Below, piece after piece: positions 32,110 through 41,785 of a stretch of 41,807 nt of DNA. The notes under the pieces were generated by a model. That model searched no databases, was not told the origin of the DNA, and was given only the letters and a program-made list of their open reading frames with translations. Source of the stretch: Jimgerdemannia flammicorona (taxonomy: Eukaryota; Mucoromycota; Endogonomycetes; Endogonales; Endogonaceae); the NCBI GenBank assembly GCA_003990745.1, contig RBNI01000114.1, positions 1-41,807 on the forward strand, given 5' to 3'. Position 1 is the stretch's first letter. Every line of letters starts with the position of its first letter. Position numbers and translations under genes: made by a program.

Positions 32110-33480
32110 ATTTCACTTATAAAGGGTATATAGCCTGTCTGCAGCAGTGATATTTCTTCTTGATAGTCCTGTAGTATTTCTGATATATGTTTGTTCTGGG
32201 ACCAGGAGGTTCTGCAATTGTTCTCCAATTGCATAATGGGCCTGGAGTTGGTGGACCTGTAGCAACCATCTGGCCAGAATAAGATTCTCTTGATGAACCT
32301 GGATCTTTTGAAGAGTATTCCCATTGACTTCTTGGAATTGGGGTAGGGGAACTAGTAGTGATTGAAATGAGCTGAGAACAAGGGTTTAAAGGTGGTTGTC
32401 AACTCTCTGATTCATGATGTGGGGAAAGGTATATCTTGAAGCAGTTGATGTATACTGGTGTTCTGAGAGTTCGTCCATCCATGCTTCTTAAATAGATGCT
32501 GGTTCCTCTGATATTGTATACAAGATAAGGTCCTTCTCATTTGTGTTCCAGTTTGGCAGCAAAATTCATTTCAATCATGCTTCTCCAAACTAGTACTTGA
32601 TCTCCAATCTTGATCTTCTGATCCTTCTGTTTTTGGTTATAGTACTTCTTTTGTCTTTCTTGGACTTTGATAATCTGTCCTTGGGCTTGATTATGTAACT
32701 GTTCTGCCTTCTTGAGGAGATCTCCAAGATTCTCATGATCAGCAGTTCTGGTTCTCTTGGCAAACATTATTTCGAATGGCTTTTGTTTGGTGGAGGCAGC
32801 AGGGGTATTCTGAATTTCCCATAGAATCTCAGGTAAGCAGAGGTCCCAATTAATAGGATTGACTTGAGTAAGTCCTTTCTTGATGGTCTGGTTCATTCTC
32901 TCTGTCATGCCATTGGTCTGGGGGTGGTATGACATGGTCCTTTTGAGGTGGATCTTGTGAATTCGGGCATAACTTATGATTATATTGTTGATGAATTCTG
33001 TGCCTCGATCAGTGATGAGTTCTTCTGGGGGTCCATATCTGAGTGTGAGTCCATGGAGGAGGCCTACAATGGTTAAGGCATCTGCGATTTCCATTGAGAA
33101 AGCCTCAGGCCACTTGGTCAGATGTTCCATAAATACAAGGATGTATTTGTTTCTTCTCGGTATAACTGATAGAGGTCCAATTACATCTACTCCCCATCTC
33201 TGAAAGATGTGAGTGGGTGGGGGAATCGGTTGCAAAGGGACTTAATAGTTCTTCTTTCCTTGGTACTTCTGGCAAGTGTCACATTTCTGAATGATGTCTT
33301 GGACTTGAGTTCTGAGGTGAGGCCAGTATTGATACAGTTTTCGAATCTTGTCTTCTGTACTTGTCTGTTCTTGATGAACCTTCTGATGTTCTTTATGGAT
33401 GAGATCTTCTTGTGCCTTGATGGTCTGAGGAGCTTTCTTCAGAGTGTAGTTCCTCAGGACACCCTTCTTCTGATTCATTG
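32110..33480 (-). pseudogene. Element C integrase
   Basis: Zinc-binding part in 33478-33242 (LIHKEHQKVH and later KCDTCQKYQ: intact HHCC). The catalytic core is open in 33235-32537 with VDVIGPLS, ITDRGTEF and SYHPQTNGMTERMN, so all three acidic residues are present. It continues through LVWRSMIEMNFAAKLEHK, a stop, and then EGPYLVYNIRGTSIYLRSM (GPY motif). A tail of about 100 codons after the GPY motif is Pro/Ser-rich without a chromodomain that I can recognise. It is the best preserved integrase in the window. Confidence 0.92.
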
Positions 33481-33484
33481 GGGC

Positions 33485-33900
33485 TGGTGGGAAAGTACAT
33501 CAACATTGTTGTGAGCTTTCCCTGCTTTGTGAATGATCATGATTTTGTAATCCTGAAGGATAAGGATCTAGCAGGCTAGGATTCTGGTAGGATTCTTGTG
33601 GTTGAATAACCATTTGAGGGCTGCATGGTCTGTAATCAGGGTGAACCTTTTTCCAATAAGGTAATGCTTGAACAGGGTGACCACCCATATGACTGTATGG
33701 CATTTCAGTTTGGTGCTACCATAGTTCATCTGCTGCTGATTGGTAGCTCTGCTTGCATAAGCTATCACATAGTGCTGTTGATCAGGTCCTTCTTGGGCTA
33801 GAACTGCTCTGAGGCCATCTTTAGAGGCATCTGTATACAAGATGAATGGCTTCTATAGATTGGGGTGTACAAGGATTGGTGCTGTAGTCATGCAGTTTTT
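33485..33900 (-). pseudogene. Element C RNase H
   Basis: MYTDASKDGLRAVLAQEGP at 33840 and FTLITDHAALKWLFNHKNP near 33620 are the Ty3 RNase H landmarks with their acidic residues kept. A stop ends the open frame at 33568, before the QDYKIMIIHKAGKAHNNVD piece, which is where the family has the ADALSR-type end. Confidence 0.88.
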
Positions 33901-33929
33901 GAGTTCTTTGAAGGCTTTTTCTTGTGATT

Positions 33930-34900
33930 CTGTCTATTTGAATGGCACTTCTTTCTTGAGAAGGATCCAGATGGGGGCAGCAATTTGAGCAAAGTTCTTG
34001 ATAAACCTTCTATAGTAGGATACTAGCATCAGAAATGATAGTATCTCCTTTGGGATTTTGGGTATTGGCCAATTGTTGATCTTCTCGGTTTTCTTGGGGT
34101 CTGTATGGATTTCTTCTTTCGAAACTATGAATCTGAGAAATTCAAGTTTCTGCTTTCCAAAGTAACATTTCTTTGCATTCAGTCTCAAGTGGTTCTTGCG
34201 GGTGAGTTTGAAGAATTCCTCTAGGTGGTATAGGTGTTCTTCAAAGTTTGCTGAGTAAATGTTGGAATCATCTATGTATACAATCAGGCAGTGGTGGATT
34301 AAGGGGGCATAGACTAAATTCATCATCCTCTAGAAGGTGGGGGGTGCATTGCAAAGTCCAAAGGGCATTTGGAGGTACTCAAACAGTTTTCCTAGAGCAA
34401 GAAAGGATGTCCTTGGGGTTCATGGGGATCTCATGGAATCCTGCAAAGAGGTCCATACTGCTGAAGTATCTGGCATCTTGTAACTGATCCAAAAGGTCAT
34501 CGATTCTGGACAAAGGATAGGCATCCTTTTCAGTGACTGAATTGAGTTTCCTGTAATCTACACAGAGTCTCCATCCTCCTTTCTTTGGTACAATAAGTAT
34601 AGGACTGGCCCAGGGGCTGGTAGAGGGTCGGATGACTTCATTGTCTAAGAGTTCTTGAATGTGCTCCTTTTCAAATGTTTTCAAGTGATGGGGTATTCTA
34701 TAGGGTTTCTGCCAGATGGGTGTTGCATTTCTTGTATTTATGCTATAGTAGTATGATGGATTGTATGGCAGATTGCCTTAATTGGTGGTGAAGATATCTT
34801 GATATTTGTTGAGTAGTTCTACTAGTTGTTGCTGTTGTTGAGGTGTCAGTTCTTCTCCAATGTTGGTGGAAGGCTTCACTGTCTCCTGGGTCGCAGAGGG
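33930..34900 (-). pseudogene. Element C reverse transcriptase with a small internal deletion
   Basis: Reads TSPWASPILIVPKKGGWRL, CVDYRKLNSVTEKDAYPLSR, SSMDLFAGFHEIPMNPKD, then shifts frame to LFEYLQMPFGLCNAPPTF and VYIDDSNIYS (YIDD at 34267-34278). About ten residues that normally follow the MNPKD equivalent (the KTAF region) are missing, and the frame changes there (near 34.40 kb), which points to a short deletion. A stop replaces the residue after APPTF. The upstream linker QQQQQLVELLNKYQDIF is typical of the pre-RT region. Confidence 0.9.
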
Positions 34901-35280
34901 GTCTTTCCTTTCTTCTGGGACCTTTTGCCATTTCCCAATAGGTTTAGTTCATAAACTTCCCTATGAGTTCAGTTGAGAAAAGGCACCAGATGTCCTATGA
35001 TGGTTCCTTTTGGCAAGATGATGGTCTCTCAACTTTGGTTGGTTCCTCAGGAGTGTACTGGATTCATCTTGTCAGGGAATGTGTGTCCCTCTATGTCCAG
35101 GTGTGGGATATCTTCCTTGAGCTCAAAGAAAAGGTTTCTAGGATTGGGTGGTGCAAAGATTTCGAATGTGGTTTGTTCTCCAGGTTCCAGAATGAGGTTC
35201 TTGTGCAGTCTGACTGGTTGGCAGTATACTTGCTGGGGAGCATTCCTGTTGAGGTGGTTGACTTGAAGGAGATGTACCTC

Positions 35281-35679
35281 CTTCCTATCTGAACTTCTAA
35301 ATCCCTTGGCTTGTCTTGTTCCTTCAGTTAGTTCAGAGACTTCTTGTAACTGTGGGGTCTTGACTTTCATGAAGACTGCCTGGGCAATCTTTTGTCCTCT
35401 AATGATTTGGTGCCATTCTGCACTGCTGTTGTATAGGATCATCTTGATTTCACCTATATATCCTGGATCAATAGTTCCTCCTTCCACTATTATTCCTTGT
35501 CTGGCAAGTCCAGACCTTGAGGTCAGTTGAATATAAGCTCCCTGGGGTGGCTGCATGGCTAGTCCGGTTCTGACCATAAAGGTTTTTCCAGGTTTGATAG
35601 ATTCATCCTCCAGGCTGTGAAGATCATATCCTACATTCTCTGAGTGGGCTTTTGTTGGGGGTTTGGCCTTGGGGTGCAG
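35281..35679 (-). pseudogene. dUTPase domain in the pol of element C
   Basis: About 133 residues with no stop across the five motifs: ENVGYDLHSLED (motif 1), LTSRSGLARQG (motif 2), GGTIDPGYIGEI (motif 3, catalytic Asp at 35467-35469), RGQKIAQAVF (motif 4) and QAKGFRSSDRK (motif 5, where GFGST is usual). The N-terminal LHPKAKPPTKAHSENVGYDL parallels FHPEAKIPEYKTEGAIGMDL of A. It lies in frame with protease upstream. It is the best preserved dUTPase here; whether it was ever active with the altered motif 5 is unknown. Confidence 0.93.
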
Positions 35680-35799
35680 CAGGGCATACTGGGCAATATC
35701 CTTGCTGAGTTCGGGCTTTCCTAAGGCTGAAGCTCCACTAGCAGAAAGCCTCTAAGCTCTAAGATTGAGGTGTGGCCATCTGGTTCCAGTAGAAGGGTC

Positions 35800-36800
35800 T
35801 CAGAGGTAGTTAATTTCTCTTTTTCCTGTAGGGTCTAGGGCTTCCATGAAGTTGGCAGCATCTTCTGCCCATCCTTGGCAGGTTGTATGTCTGATGAGAG
35901 CTAGGATGTCTTCTCCCAAATTGTAGATCTTAAGGATTCTTCTTCCTGGCTTCTTGGTCTGGCTTTTTCGAATCTGGCTTTTTTGAATCTGGCTTTGGTT
36001 ATCTCCTCTCTTCAAAGTATGGACTACAACATCATGGCTAAGATAGATCTTCTGATGTCTGCAATCTCGGCAGTCTAGATGTCTCCCATGGTTGCAATAT
36101 CTCATTGCCCGAAAATGATGTTCCCGGCTATTTATCTCTTGTTGTCTTGGGAATTGGTACCCATCTTAATCATAGGTTAGGAGAAGGGTAGATAAGAGGT
36201 GTATTTCTGTTTGGGTGAAGAAGCCTTATCCCCTAAATCAACTTTGTAACCTTGTGGTGACTTCTTGAAAGGTAGTGGACTGTATAAGAGTAGTTGGGAG
36301 TTCTGGTCTCTGGGGTCTCTGTCTTTCTTATTGGTCCAACAGATGACACTGATAGCAGTAGTCTTGGGGAGAGTAGAAGACCATTTGGTGTGGACATCTT
36401 CCTAGCTGAAAAGCTTTCTCTTGGTGGGTTTCTTTCTTGGGGACAATGGTGATTATACTGGGTCTTTCTTCTGTATTCCAAGGGTCATTGTCTTCAGGTA
36501 GTGTCCAGTGAGGGCCATCCCAGGGAATGAGTTCAGGGACCTCTTCTTCATTGGGTGCTTCTTGTTCAGGAACTTCTTGGTCAGAAGTTTCTTCTTCCTC
36601 GGATGATTCTTGACCCCAAATTGCTTGTACTTCTGTAGCTTCGGTTGCAGGTGTTTCTGGAACATGTCTCCATTTCTTCTTCTTCCTTCTGCACTCTGGG
36701 CAGGCTGTGCCAGGCGATTTTCTTGTTTCCATGATTTTGGAAGAATGCTTGGGACACTTGTGTCTCTTGAGGCAAATAGAGCAGTCTTTGGTTTCTCCTG
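35800..36800 (-). pseudogene. Cys/His-rich spacer of element C between protease and dUTPase
   Basis: Three clusters in one frame: DCSICLKRHKCPKHSS and ACPECRRKKKKWRH near 36790-36650, RCPHQMVFYSPQDYCYQC near 36400-36340 (related to RCPH...CWSC of A), and YCNHGRHLDCRDCRHQKIY near 36100-36045. An acidic, Glu-rich linker separates the first two. At least the last two look like zinc-binding modules. Stops and small gaps interrupt the frame. Function unknown. Confidence 0.65.
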
Positions 36801-37069
36801 CAATGGCTCTAATGGTGATAGGGATGGTGTTCTTGGCCCACATATTGTTTTCTGGTCTGTCATCCACCAGGTTAATTTGGAGATTGAGTCTGGGATCATT
36901 TCCATCTTCAGATTCTTCCTCTTCTGTGGTAGATTCTTCACTGCTGGCATACTCTTCCTGAATAGTAATCTTCTTCTTCTTCTTTGATTGCTCATAGCTG
37001 GTCACCTTAACTCTGTACTTCTTGCCTCGGTAATCAAACTTGAGTACTTGTTGGCTGATGTCAACAACT

Positions 37070-37350
37070 GCATTCATTTCTTTCATCCAGTTGGTGCCAA
37101 GAATCATGTCATAGGTGACAGCTTCAGTGACAACAGCTTTGGGGATGGAGAACTGAATGTGTCCAAGAGAAATAGTGATATTTTGTACTTCTCCAAGGGG
37201 TTGAGTTCAGGCTCCATCTGCTACTATGATGCTGAGGTTGGATGGTCCATCAATGGGCCATTGGAGGGTGTCCAAGAATCGTTTGGCAATGACACAGACA
37301 GCTGCTCCTATATCTATAAGGATTTTTGCTTTTTGTCCTCCAATATCTCT
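37070..37350 (-). pseudogene. Element C aspartic protease
   Basis: AKILIDIGAAVCVIAKRF carries the active site DIGA with its Asp at 37312-37314, followed by LSIIVADGA, a stop, and later MILGTNWMKEMNAVVD (the retropepsin ILG region). One stop lies in the flap region. It is in frame with the dUTPase. Confidence 0.88.
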
Positions 37351-37359
37351 ATGTAGGTA

Positions 37360-39397
37360 GGTGCTGACATGTCTTTCAGCTGCTTGGACAGAGATGGGAG
37401 CTGGTTCTTACTGTGGGATTGGAACTTGGTCAGTGCTAGACCTGGTGGTTCTCAGCAATTTATTTCGGACTCCAGCTGGTATCAGTTGTAAGAACTGCAG
37501 GAGAGGGACTTCCATCTTGACTTCTTGGATCTTCTGCCAGGCTTCATTGTAAATGTCTCTAGGCATGGTCTTTGGAGTGTACTTCTTCTTAGGCTTTGGA
37601 GTAGCAGGTTCCTGTTCTTCTTGTTCCATTTCTTCATCTTCTGGTGGCAACTCATTTGTCTTGGGGACAAAAGGTGAGGGGGTTCAGGGAGGTGTTTCTA
37701 TTTGTTCCTCCTCATATTCTTCATCCTCTTCTTGGATAATTCTTCTGTTGATATTCCTGGATGGTCTTCCTACAGGTCTCTTTCTTTTCTCTGCTGGATA
37801 GACTGTTTTCCAGGTTGTAACCTTAGTGGAGTATAAGTCTAGGTCACTGTAGTCTTCACTGTTGCTTGCTTCTTCGAAATCTTCAACAGGATGGGCTTCA
37901 GTCTTCTTGTACTGAGTATCATTCCTTTGGTTTGGTAGTTCTGAGTCCCTTCGGTCACTTCTTTTATTGTCACATTCAGTGGCATAGTGTCCGAATTGTC
38001 CACAGTGGAAGCATTGGACTTGGGCTTTATCTTGGACAGGGTACCTTCTTTCTTCTTGCTGGTAATTCCTGTTATCTCTTGGTGGATAACCTTGGCTCCT
38101 CTATAGTGGGTATCCTCTATTGTCTTGATAGCTCCAATTTTTGTGTGTAGTGAGTTTTTCAATCTGTCCAACCAATCAGTTCAACTTGGAGCTAAGGTCT
38201 TGGATTTCACTTCTATCCTTCTTTCCTTCCTTGGCTGGCCTTCTTTCCTTAGATCTTTCTTATCCTTGAAGGAGTCCTTGCAGGGCTTTGACCAGGATAT
38301 CTTCTTTATCTTTTTCTTATCATGATCACTCCAGGTAGTTCCTTGTCTGACATTAAAGAATCCTTGGGCTGCATCTACTACTCTTCAGACCTTCTGATGC
38401 CTAGGGTGCAGACATGCTGGGCAATATTTGGGGGAATTCCATTCATGAAGGTCATTAGACCTATGATGTCTTGGTTGGTGGCATTGAACCCAGCAGAATG
38501 CATTCTCTTCTGGATTCTTGTGAAGAAGGCTCTAGGTGATTCTCCAAGATTCATCTCCATTCCTATGATGGATTCCTGAGCCTTGTGATGGGTTTCATTT
38601 TCTGCATACTTTTCGATGAGCCAGTGGACCATGGCCTCATATTCTAGCTCATCAGATATTGCTGCTTGTATCTGTCTTGCTAGTTCTGAATCTTGGTTGT
38701 TTGCTGTTTAACGGAAAATTCCTCTGGCTGGTTCTCTGAGCTGAGCCTTGTAGATGGTGATTTTTCTTTCATCTGAGAGATTTCTCAAGGCTGCAATTCC
38801 TTCAATTCCATCAAGGAATTCTCTGGGGTCCTCCTCTGGGTATCCTGCAAAGGTTGGCAATGAGGTGGCCATTTCATCGTCACTTTCTTCTGATTCTGGT
38901 TTAAGTTCGGATTCTGATTCTGATTCACTTTCTGAACTGTCACTAGAGATGGGGGTGCTTGGGTATCTTGAAGATAGTGTTCTGGTCCTTGGATGGAGTG
39001 GAATAGGCCTAGGTATTCTTGTAGGAGTTACTTCCAGTTCTGCAAGGGGTTGTAGTAGGGGTTCTATTGGTGAGACTGGTGGCACTAGTGTGGGGTGTCT
39101 GGCTGTAAAGTATTGGGTCCATGTAATAAGATCTTCTAGTTCTTGTGCAAGTTCTCCAAAATCTCTAGCAGGGCTGTCTGTATTGTCTGGTTGATCTGGT
39201 TGGGGATTTCAGGCTGTACTGTCTTCTGGTTCTGGTTGGGATCCTTCTGCTGCTGGGTAATTGGCAAGTCTTGAAGTAATTACTTCTCTTCCTGTCCAGA
39301 TGCTGGTGATAACTGGTTCTCCTGTAGTAGCAGAGATTGGTGTTGTATCAAATGTATCCAGTTTGACTGTGGGTTCTTGTGAGTTGAAAAGTCACAT
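37360..39397 (-). pseudogene. Element C gag with CCHC zinc knuckle
   Basis: The most upstream in-frame ATG is at 39397, followed at once by TGA (probably a Trp codon). The frame then runs through a Ser/Glu-rich region and a capsid-like part (FAGYPEEDPREFLDGIEG, and later MNLGESPRAFFTRIQKRMHS), with a TAA at about 38707. A frameshift near 38.38 kb leads to the frame of the zinc knuckle CFHCGQFGHYATEC at 38013-37972, followed by an AT-hook-like KRPVGRPSRN near 37790-37760 and an acidic linker that leads into protease. Confidence 0.85.
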
Positions 39398-39412
39398 TGA
39401 TTTTGAAATCTT

Positions 39413-39428
39413 CCCAGTTGAGCCCCCA
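39413..39428 (-). promoter_or_regulatory. Primer-binding site of element C
   Basis: TGGGGGCTCAACTGGG on the sense strand, two bases inside the 5' LTR; it starts with TGG as for a tRNA primer. The 3' half (TCAACTGGGAA) is complementary to several LTR repeat units on the same RNA. Confidence 0.65.
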
Positions 39429-39430
39429 AA

Positions 39431-40836
39431 TGTAATGTGCCCAGCTCAATGGAGGCAAATTACAAGGTTGGGGGTTGATGTAGTTTGGTTTGAGCCCCCA
39501 GTTACTTTGTCAAAAAGTAACAAAATGTTCTATAATTTCTGAGGTCCTTGGTGTTTAGTGGTATAATAGTCAAAGCTGGATATCTGTGAGCAGTTTGTGT
39601 GTCAATTTCCTAATTGGGATGGTTCTCTAGGTGTAGCGGCGATTTGTATGAATGGGTTTCCTTCTTGGGTCAACTGGGAATGGCAGAATTTGTGTGTAGT
39701 ATAAGTGGTTTCCTTCTTGAGTAGCAGTTGATTTCTTTGTGTAGTGCGACAATCTCCTTATATATGACAGTCTGGCAATTTAGCAGTTCTCCTTATGCAA
39801 TTTCTACATAACGATCTTGTATAGTGTGAGTGGATTCCTTATTCGGGATATTCTGATAATTCAGTAGATAACTTGATTTGGCTCACTGGGAATTATACTG
39901 GCACAGTTTCTTCTGTACCAGGCTCACTGGGAATAAATAACTCGGATGTCATGGTTTCAGCTTCAACTGGAAATACTACTCGAATGGCATAAGTTATTCC
40001 AAATTGAGCTCTTCTGGGAATATGGATAACTTGAAAATGGCAGATGATGTAGATTCTCCTGAATTAGCGGGTTTCTGGGAAATAACTCAGATGGCATGGA
40101 TTCTCCTGAATCGGCAGCTTCAACTGAGAATGTGGACAACTTGAGAATGGCGGCTTCAACTGGAAATTAACTTGGATTCTTGATAAGTTACATCAAGACT
40201 GGCTTTGTTTGCATGGAGTTGTGTCGATAGACTGGCTCTACTGCAAAGTTGTGTCAACAGACTGGCTTGTGGCAAGAATAGGGCAAATAACTTGAAAATG
40301 GTGGCTTATTCCTTAAGCAGTGGGGTTCTCTTCGAAGAGCAGTGAAGTTCTTCACTCGAACTTGGTGGCAAACTCAGATTCTTCAGACTTATCTAGTAAG
40401 TGAACCAAAAACATAACAAACTCTTCTTTGTATCAGAAAGTGGACCAGAGTGGGGAAATAAGCTCACAATCTCCTAGCAGTGGCTGTAGAGTTCCTCTCG
40501 AAGTGTGGTAGGCAGACTTGTCTTTTGCTTTAATTTTGGACTGAGGTTTATTCACTCTTGTCTCTGGGGTAATTTGTATAAGTTGGTTGCTATCTGGTTA
40601 CTATGTGGCTAACTATAGATTTGCTACTTATGGCAAGTTGTGCAGATCTGATACAGGTGTACAGGTCCTATACAGGTGTGCAGGTCCTGTACAGATATAC
40701 CCTATCTGGTAGTCTGGCTATTTATATAGTTTTCACAGCAATGGTTGCTGGTTACTATGCTGTGTGTTCACGTCATCTGGCTAATTGTTCATATCATCTA
40801 ATGTATAATCTGGGTGGTATATCTTAGTTTGTTATA
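39431..40836 (-). repeat. Element C 5' LTR (right, 1406 bp)
   Basis: Pair of 30418-31859. The terminal ATTACA of the other copy is GTTATA here (a transition). On the sense strand the TATA box lies about 110 bases from the LTR start, so U3 is short and R-U5 very long, the opposite of element A. Confidence 0.92.
40718..40726 (-). promoter_or_regulatory. TATA box in the 5' LTR of element C
   Basis: TATAAATAG on the sense strand; the same nonamer is at 31741-31749 in the 3' LTR. The 19-bp repeats lie just downstream of it. Confidence 0.55.
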
Positions 40837-40840
40837 ATAC
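40837..40840. repeat. Target-site duplication of element C (ATAC), right
   Basis: ATAC after the LTR, matching 30414-30417. Confidence 0.88.
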
Positions 40841-41640
40841 ATAGAATCAGTACTATTCACTTATATAGTAATGGATGTAATTGGTTTGCTACCTCTGATA
40901 TTGACTGGCAACCAATACATCATTGTTATTATGGATCTCTTTACAAAATAGATAGAGGCAGGACCCCTCAAAGAAGCCAATGTATAGTCAATTGCTGATT
41001 TCTTTTATAAAGAAATTATCTGCTGATTCAAGACCCCAGCACAAGTAACCATAGACAGAGGAATAGAATTTGTAAATTAGTTCTTTGAGGCTCTCTACAA
41101 GAAGTATAAGATCCAGCACAATCTATCACCTATAAGAAAATAGACAAGTAGAAAGAACTAATAAGATCCTCAAGAACATTATTACCAAGATCTGTAATAA
41201 CTATGAAAACTGGAATCACTATCTGCCAATAGTATTATCTACTCTCCAGAATATCTAATTATAAAGCACTCACTTTACTCCTTGAGAAATGCTATTCAGA
41301 GAAGAAAGTTCTTAAGGAACCTTATCATCCAATAGAGATACTGTATAGAAACATATGGATACAGAGATATAAAGACTATACCAAATTAGGAAGAAGGCCA
41401 AAGATTATATAACCAAGGTGCAGACACTACAACAAAATAATGCAGAAAGATTTACAAGCCTCTGAAGATTATTAAGATAGGAGACAAGATCTTGGTGTAT
41501 CAGAACATGATAGAAGCTTTATAGTTCTAAAAACTAGAGCCTAAGTAGGAAGGACCTTACCATGTATAAGATATAAAAGAAACTACCTTTTGGCTATAAA
41601 AGCTCTCAGATACAATCATCCCACTACTATTCATTGAAAC
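40841..41640 (+). pseudogene. Element B integrase, 3' part
   Basis: Continues the integrase core after the element C insertion: MDVIGLL, NQYIIVIMDLFTK, VTIDRGIEF and KYKIQH align with MDIIGPL, NYYIIVIVDLFTKW, TTDHGTEF and KYKIQH of A. The GQTERTN box is degraded by a short frame change. The GPY-type region reads EGPYHV near 41555-41575. Stops are frequent. Confidence 0.85.
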
Positions 41641-41683
41641 TTATTCAAGAAGTATGTATCATGACCAATCAACAGAGTAATGC

Positions 41684-41692
41684 CAGGGGGGG
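41684..41692 (+). promoter_or_regulatory. Polypurine tract of element B
   Basis: AGGGGGGG-type tract after the integrase end, directly before the presumed 3' LTR start TAACATTGCAG. Confidence 0.6.
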
Positions 41693-41785
41693 TAACATTG
41701 CAGTTTGGTAGCTAGGATCTGTGAGCAAAGTGGTGGGAGGGTGGAGATTGTGTTGGACAAAGTGGTCTTTTATCAGGTTGGGGTA
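41693..41785 (+). repeat. Presumed start of the element B 3' LTR, cut by the window end
   Basis: It follows the PPT. The first bases (CATTGCAGTT ... TAGGATC) resemble the start of the 5' LTR (ATGACAGTT ... TAGGAAC) only weakly, so the identity is mainly positional. Confidence 0.4.

Larger units (their letters stand above)
30418..40836 (-). mobile_element. Ty3/gypsy LTR retrotransposon C with dUTPase domain, nested in B
   Basis: A 10.4-kb element on the - strand with 1.4-kb LTRs, PBS, PPT and an ATAC duplication. The domain order is gag with CCHC, protease, Cys/His spacers, dUTPase, RT, RNase H, integrase with a GPY-type motif. It is distant from A and B in sequence but has the same architecture. 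Stops, at least two frameshifts in gag and a small deletion in RT make it inactive, but it is the least decayed of the Ty3 elements in several domains. Confidence 0.94.

Noticed and set aside
36610..36987. 125-codon + strand ORF
   Set aside because: Antisense to the Cys/His and acidic spacer of element C; no independent support.
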